From: a bacterium
Lineage (GTDB): Bacteria; Bdellovibrionota; Bdellovibrionia; Bdellovibrionales; UBA1609
Direction: 5' to 3'
Length of the DNA stretch: 8,119 nucleotides
Assembly (NCBI GenBank): GCA_021784635.1
Contig: JAJYHS010000295.1
Span: forward strand, 1 to 8,119
Position numbers and translations under genes: made by a program. The notes below the pieces were generated by a model. That model saw nothing but the letters and a program-made list of their open reading frames with translations. It did not search any database and was not told the origin of the DNA. This document shows, in pieces, positions 1-6,433 of this stretch (positions are counted from its first letter, which is position 1; the number at the start of each line of letters is the position of its first letter).

Positions 1-1
1 C

Positions 2-424
2 GACGAAAATGGTCAGCCTGTAGAAACTCTAGAAAAAGTTCGTCAGAACATTGAAACAATGGCGAAAGATGACCCGGTTTTTTCGCTCGATAAGAACGAT
101 GATCCGTTTCGAGAAACGTCGAAAATTTTTGAGCAGGCAGAAGCGGCCGGAATGCAACCACAGTTTCCGTTACAGCAAAGTTCGGAAACGACCGTTGCAC
201 CAAATCAAACGAAGCCAGCTCCAGAAAAGACCGAACGTGAAGAAAAGTATGAAAAATGGGCGGCAAAATTAGGGCCACTGCCGCCAAAGCACTTTGTTCG
301 CGATCGAGTTCTCGATTTCAATAAGAAGATTCGAGCGGATAATCCCGTAGAAGATTTTGAAGAAATAGAAGACGAACGCAAAACTTTCGTGAAAGCGTTG
401 TTTCGACCGAAGAAGAACGGCTAA
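2..424 (+). CDS. C-terminal part of a hydrophilic protein of unknown function (5' end outside window)
   Basis: I do not recognise this gene. The frame is open from position 2, with no stop before the TAA at 422-424, giving 140 visible residues. An internal ATG at 59 could be read as a start, but it has no purine-rich ribosome site before it, and the 19 codons upstream read like normal charged, helical protein (they include TLEKVRQNIE). I therefore treat the gene as cut by the left edge. The visible part is strongly charged, with no membrane segment and no cysteine. A middle section rich in Gln, Pro, Thr and Glu (roughly residues 50-80) looks like a disordered linker. A more ordered-looking C-terminal segment of about 60 residues follows and contains KLGPLPPKHFVRD, ending in a basic tail. 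It converges on the response regulator gene, with 4 bp between the two stop codons. A cytoplasmic location is likely; function unknown. Confidence 0.7.
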   Translation, partial: DENGQPVETLEKVRQNIETMAKDDPVFSLDKNDDPFRETSKIFEQAEAAGMQPQFPLQQSSETTVAPNQTKPAPEKTEREEKYEKWAAKLGPLPPKHFVRDRVLDFNKKIRADNPVEDFEEIEDERKTFVKALFRPKKNG

Positions 425-428
425 GGCT

Positions 429-2360
429 CTAACCTGTTTTGCGGCCAAGAATTTTAGTCACGACGACAGAAAGCTCGTCGGTAAACGATGTCTTTTTTTG
501 TGCATATTGTTGTTTGATATAGCTGAGTTCTTTTTTCGCGTCGAAAAATTCAGGATCCATACTTAAAACGCGCTTAAACGTTTGATATGCATGCTGGATT
601 TGCCCGGTAAGCTCGTAGCTCATACCTTTGACGAAAAAATATTGCGGGCTATGGCGGTCTTCGTGTGCGATCGTTTGCAAAAGATCTTGCACGCGCGAAA
701 TCAAATCTTCACGGTTCGAGCGATGACGTTTTTCTTTTATTAGAGCCCACAAATAATACACGACTGTGTCTGATCGCTTACCGGTCATTTTTAGAACTTT
801 TTCGTAAATCTTTCGCGCTTCGCGAAAGTGTTGTGCTTTTAAAAGGTGAGTTGCCTGTTCAAACATGCTTTCAGCCTGCAAAATTTCATCGGCCAGACCA
901 TGTTCGAGAGTTTTCAAATAAATTTGTCGGCGAGTCTCATCGCTGAGTGTTTCATGGGCTGCCGTGATTTTTTCAAAAACCTTTTTATTGAGTTCTCTTA
1001 AATCGTCAGGCGCGCTCTCTGGGATGCGATCGGGGTGAAGAACCTTTGCGAGTTCCCGGTAGTTGCGGTTTATATCTGAATATTTAGCCAACCGTGTTAC
1101 CCCGAGTATTTCAAATAGATTTTGTTTTTGCATGTCGTGCCAGATCCGGTTGAGGCGAATTCTTTTGTTCTCGGTTGTTTCGGCGTCTACCGTTTTTGAG
1201 CCAAATCGAAGAATTCGTTGCAACAATAGGAAATGAACGGCGCGATAAATGTCGCTCGAGCGCTGCGGGTGGTCGATTGTGATTTCGTCAATCGTTCGCG
1301 GCCAGTCGAAGGTTAAACCGAGGTCTGAAATCACGCGGCCGGCCGGCAAATGTTGAACAATGTTCATTTGATTCTGGTTCGCGCTCGGTACAAGCGGGTG
1401 ATTGAGCCAAGGTCGATAGAAAGTTTTCAGCCATGGCGCGTTCATTTTTGAACAAATCCAATCGCTCAACAGTTGAGTAAATTTAAAGCCGTCTATGTAA
1501 ACAATCGGTTCGTTCACGGGGCTTGATTCAAATCTAATCTCAACGTCTAAATCTTGGATTGTTTTTGAAATCCGGATGACCATTTGCTCATAACGGACAA
1601 CATCAATCGCGTGTGGCGATACGAGGGATTCATCCACAAGCCGTTCGCCGATTTTTTTAGTTTTTTGCTCGTCGAGCATTCTCTGCACTTGCTCGGACGT
1701 CGCAAATCCTTTTTCTACAAGCAAAGTACCAAAATAAGATTCAGAATCGGCGTAGAGAACGTCCACAATTCGGCCCTTGTTGAACTGGACTGTAGCTGTT
1801 CTACCATCCGAATAGGTGATTTGAAGACCTCCCGATATGTTTTTATCCATAAGTAAACAGTAGATCCACGGCAAATCGAAACCGTGTACAGACTGGGTTT
1901 TTGCTAATGCCTGAAGCTTATCGCTCAGCGAATATTGGTCGAGAGACAATAGTTCAAAAAGCGGCTGTTGTTCGACTTCGATGAGCGAACGAAAGGCGTC
2001 ATCAAAGGTTTGAACAACTTCTTCGAGATTAAAGGGTTTATTGAAAAAAGCGCGAGCCTTGGTTTTTATCATGGCGTCATGGGAGAACGCCTTATCTCGG
2101 TAAATGCCGCTAGTTAAAATAATTTCCATTTTTTCATTTGTTTTGCGAATTTCACCTGCAAATTCGACACCGCTTTGGCGCGGAAGCATGCAATCGACGA
2201 GCATTCCGTGGATCTCCTCAATTGCAAGTGCACGCTGCGCGGCGGCTGGAGAGGCCACGAGCTTTGGATTAAATCCGGATCGACGCAGGCCCTGTTCAAG
2301 CGCTCGTCCCAGTGACTCATCATCCTCTACAATCAAGATCCGAATATCAGACTTTTTCAC
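429..2360 (-). CDS. Response regulator with REC, DUF4388/PATAN-like, J-domain and TPR regions
   Basis: A 643-residue cytoplasmic signalling protein. Residues 5-125 form a receiver domain with the acidic pair D13/D14, phospho-acceptor D56, T83 and K108 (NKPF), so it should accept phosphate from a histidine kinase. Residues about 145-280 resemble the DUF4388/PATAN family (QITYSDGR, FNKGRIVDVLYAD) and carry two helical repeats of the type GTLLVEKG...EQ and GERLVDES. Residues 281-400 are a less clear extension ending in a winged-helix-like piece (IYRAVHFLLLQRILRF). Residues 412-485 are a J domain with intact HPD at 442-444, which in known J proteins stimulates the Hsp70 ATPase. Residues about 491-625 contain TPR-like helices (EARKIYEKVLK, AYQTFKRVLSMDPEFFDA). 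There is no DNA-binding or enzymatic output domain. The start is GTG: the frame has an upstream TGA and no other start codon, and the first receiver strand begins at residue 6. AGGAG directly abuts or overlaps the GTG, which is too close for a normal Shine-Dalgarno site. The gene is divergent from thioredoxin. Its client or pathway cannot be read from sequence. Confidence 0.9.
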   Translation of the reverse strand: MKKSDIRILIVEDDESLGRALEQGLRRSGFNPKLVASPAAAQRALAIEEIHGMLVDCMLPRQSGVEFAGEIRKTNEKMEIILTSGIYRDKAFSHDAMIKTKARAFFNKPFNLEEVVQTFDDAFRSLIEVEQQPLFELLSLDQYSLSDKLQALAKTQSVHGFDLPWIYCLLMDKNISGGLQITYSDGRTATVQFNKGRIVDVLYADSESYFGTLLVEKGFATSEQVQRMLDEQKTKKIGERLVDESLVSPHAIDVVRYEQMVIRISKTIQDLDVEIRFESSPVNEPIVYIDGFKFTQLLSDWICSKMNAPWLKTFYRPWLNHPLVPSANQNQMNIVQHLPAGRVISDLGLTFDWPRTIDEITIDHPQRSSDIYRAVHFLLLQRILRFGSKTVDAETTENKRIRLNRIWHDMQKQNLFEILGVTRLAKYSDINRNYRELAKVLHPDRIPESAPDDLRELNKKVFEKITAAHETLSDETRRQIYLKTLEHGLADEILQAESMFEQATHLLKAQHFREARKIYEKVLKMTGKRSDTVVYYLWALIKEKRHRSNREDLISRVQDLLQTIAHEDRHSPQYFFVKGMSYELTGQIQHAYQTFKRVLSMDPEFFDAKKELSYIKQQYAQKKTSFTDELSVVVTKILGRKTG

Positions 2361-2362
2361 TC

Positions 2363-2390
2363 CTGACTTATCGGTTTTTTGTGCTAAAAT
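2363..2390 (+). promoter_or_regulatory. Candidate extended -10 promoter of the thioredoxin gene
   Basis: On the + strand TAAAAT at 2385-2390 matches five of six bases of the -10 consensus. It is preceded by TG and one base (2382-2384), an extended -10 element. A weak -35 (CTGACT, 2363-2368) lies 16 nt upstream. The predicted transcript would start near 2397 and leave a leader of about 25 nt before the ATG at 2422. It overlaps the candidate promoter of the divergent gene on the other strand. Confidence 0.5.
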
Positions 2391-2394
2391 TCAA
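2367..2394 (-). promoter_or_regulatory. Candidate promoter of the response regulator gene, possibly giving a leaderless mRNA
   Basis: Read on the - strand, TTGAAT (2394-2389) and GATAAG (2372-2367) are separated by 16 nt. Each matches four of six bases of the sigma-70 -35 and -10 consensus. A start site 7 nt beyond the -10 would fall on or next to the GTG start codon at 2360. This fits the absence of a properly spaced ribosome site. The matches are weak, so this is a suggestion only. Confidence 0.3.
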
Positions 2395-2410
2395 ACGCTA
2401 CTGTAATTGA

Positions 2411-2416
2411 AAGGAG
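2411..2416 (+). promoter_or_regulatory. Shine-Dalgarno site fixing the thioredoxin start
   Basis: AAGGAG lies 5 nt before the ATG at 2422. An in-frame TTG at 2407 would place this site inside the coding region, so 2422 is the better start. The protein then begins MSQAV, as expected for a thioredoxin. Confidence 0.8.
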
Positions 2417-2421
2417 CTAAA

Positions 2422-2739
2422 ATGTCTCAAGCTGTTACCGATCAAAGTTTTGAAACCGACGTCTTGAAATCATCCACGCCTGTTTTGCTGGACTTTTGGG
2501 CAGAGTGGTGCGGTCCGTGCCGCGCACTAGGTCCAAAACTTGAAGAAATCGGGCAAGAATTAGGCGAGAAACTGCGAATCTTAAAACTCAATATCGATGA
2601 AAACCCCACTACGCCGACTAAGTTTGGGATACGCAGTATTCCGACTATGATATTGTTCAAAGGCGGCAAACCCGTTGATCAACTCATGGGCAATATGCCG
2701 AAGGAGCATATTGTTGAAATGATCCGGCGGCACATTTAG
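2422..2739 (+). CDS. trxA: Thioredoxin
   Basis: A 105-residue protein covering a complete single thioredoxin fold, close to the usual length of about 108. The redox motif WCGPC is at residues 29-33 (C30 and C33). The buried aspartate of the family is at D24 (LLDFWAEW), and the cis-proline loop is RSIPTM with P74. There is no signal peptide, so it should be a cytoplasmic disulfide reductase, reduced by thioredoxin reductase and serving targets such as ribonucleotide reductase. The ATG at 2422 has a strong AAGGAG at 5 nt. It is a single-gene unit: it diverges from the response regulator and converges on rodA, with 8 bp between stop codons. There may be other thioredoxins in the genome, so trxA denotes the family, not proof that this is the main copy. 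Confidence 0.95.
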   Translation: MSQAVTDQSFETDVLKSSTPVLLDFWAEWCGPCRALGPKLEEIGQELGEKLRILKLNIDENPTTPTKFGIRSIPTMILFKGGKPVDQLMGNMPKEHIVEMIRRHI

Positions 2740-2752
2740 CCGTCGGGCTAAA
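2735..2752. terminator. Short hairpin across the convergent stop codons of trxA and rodA
   Basis: TTTAGCC (2735-2741) and GGCTAAA (2746-2752) form a perfect 7-bp stem with a 4-nt loop GTCG. The trxA TAG (2737-2739) and the rodA TAG (2750-2748 on the - strand) sit in opposite arms. No uracil run follows on either strand, so it is not a classical intrinsic terminator. It may still slow polymerase or protect 3' ends, or be chance. Confidence 0.35.
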
Positions 2753-3872
2753 ACAAAAATTTACGATAGGCGAGTGAAGAGATAATTCCAAGACTGGCCA
2801 TGGCGGTGATCATCATAGACCCGCCATATGAGATAAGCGGCAAAGGCACTCCGACCACCGGTAAAAGACCTATTACCATGCAGATATTAACGATGACGTG
2901 CCAAAATAAAATTGAAACCGCGCCAACCCCCACCAAAACGCCAAATCGATCATGAGCTTGAGCTGCAATTTTAGCGCACATGAATAAAAGAAAGATGAAC
3001 AGTCCAACCGTCGTCATGCCGCCGATAAATCCGTGTTCTTCGCTCAATACTGAAAATATAAAATCCGTGTGGCGCTCAGGTAAAAAATCAAGTTGGGATT
3101 GCGTACCCTTACGAAACCCTTTGCCAATAATTTCGCCACTGCCAACGGCGATGAGCGATTGCAGACTGTTGTACCCTGCACCATGCGGGTGCTTGTCCGG
3201 CGATATAAACGTTGCGATGCGGGCCTTTTGATAGGGTTTAAGGCCAAATGTCCAAACGAGCGGGACGGTCACCATCCCTACGATTAGGACCGAAATTAAA
3301 ACCGAAGTCCTTACCCGGACAAAAAGGACCATAGATACAAATACCGCAAACAGCATCAGACCGGTGCCGAGATCGGGTTGTTTAACGGTTAGAGCGGTAG
3401 GCACAATGGTGATCAGTGTTGGTATGATCAGGTCTAAAAATCCCATTCCCTCGGGCTTATTTTGTTTGCTCAAAATTTTAGCGAGAATAAAAACCAAAAC
3501 CAGTTTCATAGTCTCGGAGGGCTGATACCGAAATAGACCAAGCTCCAGCCAGCGGCGCGCGCCGAGCTCGCTGCGTCCGATTACTAAAACCAAAGCTAAA
3601 GCGATTAAGTTAATGGCGTACAGAATGTAAGCGGCGCGGTTAAAGAATTGATAATCGACTAAAGTGACGCCGAAAAGAACGATCCAACCCATCACAAGAT
3701 AGACCGTTTGAAGCCAAAAAAGGCGCGTTTGCGAAAATGCCGCCGATGCTCCGTGAGTGGCGCTGTAAAGGGTAATTAAACCGATTACATTTATACAAAA
3801 AATAACGGCCAATAAATTCCAGTCGAGTCTGCGAAAAAACGTACGCTCTTCAACTTGTAAATCAGTTGCCAT
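2748..3872 (-). CDS. rodA: Rod-shape determining SEDS peptidoglycan glycosyltransferase RodA
   Basis: A 374-residue polytopic inner-membrane protein of the SEDS family, which polymerises lipid II into glycan strands for lateral wall growth with its partner PBP2. Hydrophobic segments run through the whole length. Family landmarks are GARRW (104-108), QPSE (117-120), KQPDLGTG (164-171), the large external loop AGYNSLQSLIAVGSGEI (232-248), FLPERHTDFIF (263-273), and GVPLPLISYGGS (341-352). The aspartate in HTDF (D270) is at the position generally considered essential for polymerisation in RodA homologues. I chose the ATG at 3872, which has a GGGG at 6 nt. The same frame reaches a TTG at 3902 that would add ten residues, but GAGG directly abuts that TTG, and E. 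coli RodA also starts about 20 residues before the first membrane helix. It is the last gene of the mre/mrd cluster, 48 nt after mrdA, and is also called mrdB. Confidence 0.95.
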   Translation of the reverse strand: MATDLQVEERTFFRRLDWNLLAVIFCINVIGLITLYSATHGASAAFSQTRLFWLQTVYLVMGWIVLFGVTLVDYQFFNRAAYILYAINLIALALVLVIGRSELGARRWLELGLFRYQPSETMKLVLVFILAKILSKQNKPEGMGFLDLIIPTLITIVPTALTVKQPDLGTGLMLFAVFVSMVLFVRVRTSVLISVLIVGMVTVPLVWTFGLKPYQKARIATFISPDKHPHGAGYNSLQSLIAVGSGEIIGKGFRKGTQSQLDFLPERHTDFIFSVLSEEHGFIGGMTTVGLFIFLLFMCAKIAAQAHDRFGVLVGVGAVSILFWHVIVNICMVIGLLPVVGVPLPLISYGGSMMITAMASLGIISSLAYRKFLF

Positions 3873-3920
3873 TGGCAGCCCCGGACGGATCGTATACCAC
3901 AACCTCGTGATAATTTAATT

Positions 3921-5897
3921 TCATTCGTTATTCTCAATCTTTTTCAATGAAGCAATCGGGATGGCAGTGCCTTTTTTAAGCCAGTTGGGATGATATTTTT
4001 CGAAATAATCGCGGATCACGTCGCGAACGATCGGCGTTCCACCCAAATTGCCCCAACACGAATGTTGGGCCAACACGCCAACTACGATTTGCGGGTGCTT
4101 AACTGGCGCAAACGCGAGATAGATGCCGTCGTCGCGAAGCCAAAAGGGGCGATCAAAACAGTTCTTGTGGATTTGTGACGCGGAAAACGAAACGAATTGG
4201 CTTGTGCCGGTCTTGCCCGCCATTAAAATACCGGGGATTTTCCACCAATGGGCGGTGCCCCGGTTCCCGTTACACACGAGACTCATGCCTTGTTTTATGA
4301 CGTCGAGATTAGCTTTGCTGACTATGACATTTGAGTCGTTGGGTTTGGTGATGTTGCGTACGATCTGAGGTTTAAATGTTTTGATTATATTGCCGTGGTC
4401 GCCTTCGATGGCCTTAACCAATAAAGGTTTATAAAGCTTTCCGCCTGTCGCCACGACATTGTAAACGAGGGCCATTTGTAGAAGAGTGGTGAGGACGTAT
4501 CCCTGACCAATAGCGTTGGATAAGTTTTCTCCAGGCAGCCAAGGCTCGTCGAAGGTTTTCATCTTCCAAGCTTTTGTCGGATACAAACCTGGCACTTCGC
4601 CGGGCAATTTGATTCCCGTAAGTTGGCCGAGACCGACTGCTCTTGCGTACTTCGCAATATTGTCTATACCGAGCGCAATACCCATTTTATAAAAAAATAC
4701 GTTGCTCGAAACTTCAATGGCTTGCTCAATATTAACATTGCCATGGCCGGCGGGGTCTGCATCGTGGTACCAGCGACCACCGAACCACATTTTGCCAGGC
4801 GCACTGATGAGAGTGGTGGGGGTTACGACGCCTTCTTGTAGCGCGGCCATTGAGTCGACAGGTTTAATTGTCGAACCCGGCGCAAATTGCGCTTGAATAA
4901 CTTTATCCATAAAAGGTTTATAGGGATCTTTTTCGAGCGCCTCCCACGTATCGTCCGAAATTGTGCCCTGGGCGAATTCATTGGGGTCATACGAAGGTAA
5001 ACTTACCCAAGCTAAAACTTCGCCTTTTGTATTAATCGCCACGAGCGCGCCAATACGTGGACCGATTCGGTCATGTTGGTGTAACATCTCATACATGGCG
5101 TCCTTTTGCAGATCGCGGTCTATAGTCAGTACAAGATTGTGACCAGGAACTGGCGGGCGAGGTTTCAAATCTAACAACGATTTGTTTATGGGCGACTCGC
5201 GTCCGTGAGCGTCGACCTCGATATATTTCATGCCATCGCGCCCGCGTAATATTGGATCCCACGATTCTTCAAGCCCGCTTTGGCCGACCCAATCGCCTTG
5301 CTGAATGGCGATGTTCGTTTTGTATTTACGATCATAATCGGCCATTTCTCGCTGCGAAGCTAAACCGACATAGCCAAACAATTGCGCGCCATCGGGGCCA
5401 AGGGGGTAATACCGCATGATGGTTTCATTAACGTTAAGTCCGGGCTGAAAAATACGTATTCGCTTCAGTCGAAAAACTTCGTTATGAGTCAAATTAGATT
5501 TAATCAAAACCGGCGTAGAGGGTCCGTTCTTCCAGCGACTCGAATGAACCTCCGCAATGATTTTTTCGGGCGGGATATGAAGAATATTCCCAACAACTTG
5601 TGCTGTTTCTGTTAAATGCGATGCGTATTGGGGGGTGATGGTCGCCTTAAATCCGATAATATTATCGACAAGTATGCGCCCCTGCGTGTCGAGTATAAGC
5701 CCGCGCGGCGCTAAAATTCGACGTTCTTTGAGAAGATTTTTTTCTGAATATTCTTGAAACTCGTGACCTTCAATAATTTGCAAGTACCAAAGGCGGCAAA
5801 ATATCACGACGAACACGAAGCCAAGAAGGATGTAAACATAGCGAAAGCGTGGGACAAGATCGCGAACATCTTCTTCTTCGGTTCCAAATTCGCTCAC
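3921..5897 (-). CDS. mrdA: Penicillin-binding protein 2, elongation-specific class B transpeptidase
   Basis: A 658-residue protein with one N-terminal membrane anchor (about residues 19-41, YILLGFVFVVIFCRLWYLQI) and a periplasmic body. It cross-links the glycan strands made by RodA. The pedestal motif PRGLILDTQGR lies at about 64-74. The transpeptidase motifs are intact: STIK with nucleophile S342 and K345, SSN at 397-399, and KTG at 562-564. The open frame extends upstream to an ATG at 6014, but those 39 extra residues overlap mreD completely and resemble no PBP2. The GTG at 5897 is preceded by GGAGG at 4 nt and overlaps the mreD stop in GTGTGA, so I use it. The length is ordinary for PBP2. 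Three cysteines (C542, C580, C614) sit in the C-terminal part of the periplasmic domain. The tail after the last strand is basic. It is translationally coupled to mreD and followed by rodA. Confidence 0.95.
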   Translation of the reverse strand: MSEFGTEEEDVRDLVPRFRYVYILLGFVFVVIFCRLWYLQIIEGHEFQEYSEKNLLKERRILAPRGLILDTQGRILVDNIIGFKATITPQYASHLTETAQVVGNILHIPPEKIIAEVHSSRWKNGPSTPVLIKSNLTHNEVFRLKRIRIFQPGLNVNETIMRYYPLGPDGAQLFGYVGLASQREMADYDRKYKTNIAIQQGDWVGQSGLEESWDPILRGRDGMKYIEVDAHGRESPINKSLLDLKPRPPVPGHNLVLTIDRDLQKDAMYEMLHQHDRIGPRIGALVAINTKGEVLAWVSLPSYDPNEFAQGTISDDTWEALEKDPYKPFMDKVIQAQFAPGSTIKPVDSMAALQEGVVTPTTLISAPGKMWFGGRWYHDADPAGHGNVNIEQAIEVSSNVFFYKMGIALGIDNIAKYARAVGLGQLTGIKLPGEVPGLYPTKAWKMKTFDEPWLPGENLSNAIGQGYVLTTLLQMALVYNVVATGGKLYKPLLVKAIEGDHGNIIKTFKPQIVRNITKPNDSNVIVSKANLDVIKQGMSLVCNGNRGTAHWWKIPGILMAGKTGTSQFVSFSASQIHKNCFDRPFWLRDDGIYLAFAPVKHPQIVVGVLAQHSCWGNLGGTPIVRDVIRDYFEKYHPNWLKKGTAIPIASLKKIENNE

Positions 5898-6433
5898 ACG
5901 ACCTCCGATTCGGTGTCTTTCGGGGGTTCTCGCTGAGTCATGCGATCTACAAATCCGAATAGATAATACAACGGTAACGAAAACGCGGAAGTCAAAAGGC
6001 CGCGCAAAATCCAATCGTAATAATAAAACTCATCGGCCGGTCGACGGTCGACAAAATACGATAGGGCAAAGCTAACAATTGGTATGACGAGGGCCGATAT
6101 CCCGGCAGCCAGCATAAAAGAGTTTGGCCCAGACCAGAGAATGCGATTTCGCAACAATAAAATTATTCCCAATACAGTTAGATTGACACCGACGACAGAT
6201 ATTAGTGGAGCCCCGGTCATTGTCGCTACTGTAAATGAGACCAAATAACTCATGATTATGGCTTCATAGATCGACCGATAAAGCGCCCAATAAATGAGCA
6301 CCGCTACCCACGCATAAGGGCTCGGGAAATAGCCGAAAACGTGCAACCAAAGCGACGCTTGAAAACCCGCCAGTAGCTCGGCAAGTAGCACAAAGAATAA
6401 GTAATTTAAAACTCGGTAGCTAACCTCGCGCAT
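5894..6433 (-). CDS. mreD: Rod shape-determining membrane protein MreD
   Basis: A 179-residue integral inner-membrane protein with about five or six hydrophobic segments (approximately 8-30, 41-58, 59-77, 78-95, 106-128 and 141-162) and a charged C-terminal tail. MreD sequences diverge widely, so the call rests on size, hydrophobicity and position between mreC and mrdA, together with an N-terminal hydrophobic segment followed by FPSPYAW, typical of the family. It helps bridge MreB/MreC to the wall synthesis enzymes. The ATG at 6433 has GAAGG at 6 nt (6440-6444) and shares one base with the mreC stop (TGATG). Its own TGA overlaps the mrdA start. Both junctions suggest translational coupling. 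Confidence 0.88.
   Translation of the reverse strand: MREVSYRVLNYLFFVLLAELLAGFQASLWLHVFGYFPSPYAWVAVLIYWALYRSIYEAIIMSYLVSFTVATMTGAPLISVVGVNLTVLGIILLLRNRILWSGPNSFMLAAGISALVIPIVSFALSYFVDRRPADEFYYYDWILRGLLTSAFSLPLYYLFGFVDRMTQREPPKDTESEVV
5902..5906 (-). promoter_or_regulatory. Shine-Dalgarno site fixing the mrdA GTG start
   Basis: GGAGG on the - strand lies 4 nt upstream of the GTG at 5897 and inside the last codons of mreD. It is the best ribosome site near this junction and supports the GTG start over the far-upstream ATG at 6014. Confidence 0.75.

Noticed and set aside
51..272. A 73-residue + strand frame rich in Arg and Lys
   Set aside because: It is a shadow of the gene at 2-424 in another frame, with the composition expected of an out-of-frame reading.
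59..424. A complete 121-residue gene starting at the ATG at 59
   Set aside because: There is no ribosome site before it, and the frame continues open and protein-like to the left edge, so the gene is more likely truncated by the window.
665..2406. Several + strand frames of 90-100 residues opposite the response regulator
   Set aside because: They lie antisense to a gene with clear domains and show no domain features or ribosome sites of their own.
2407..2421. TTG at 2407 as the thioredoxin start
   Set aside because: It would put the AAGGAG ribosome site inside the coding sequence; the ATG at 2422 is ideally spaced.
3873..3902. TTG at 3902 as the rodA start
   Set aside because: GAGG directly abuts this TTG with no spacing. 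The ATG at 3872 gives a normal RodA N-terminus and length, though the longer form is not excluded.
4700..4900. A metal site near the PBP2 SSN motif, suggested by HD and HGN residues
   Set aside because: I could not align a full set of ligands with confidence, so I make no claim.
5754..5936. A 60-residue + strand frame across the mreD/mrdA junction
   Set aside because: It is antisense to both genes, with no recognisable feature.
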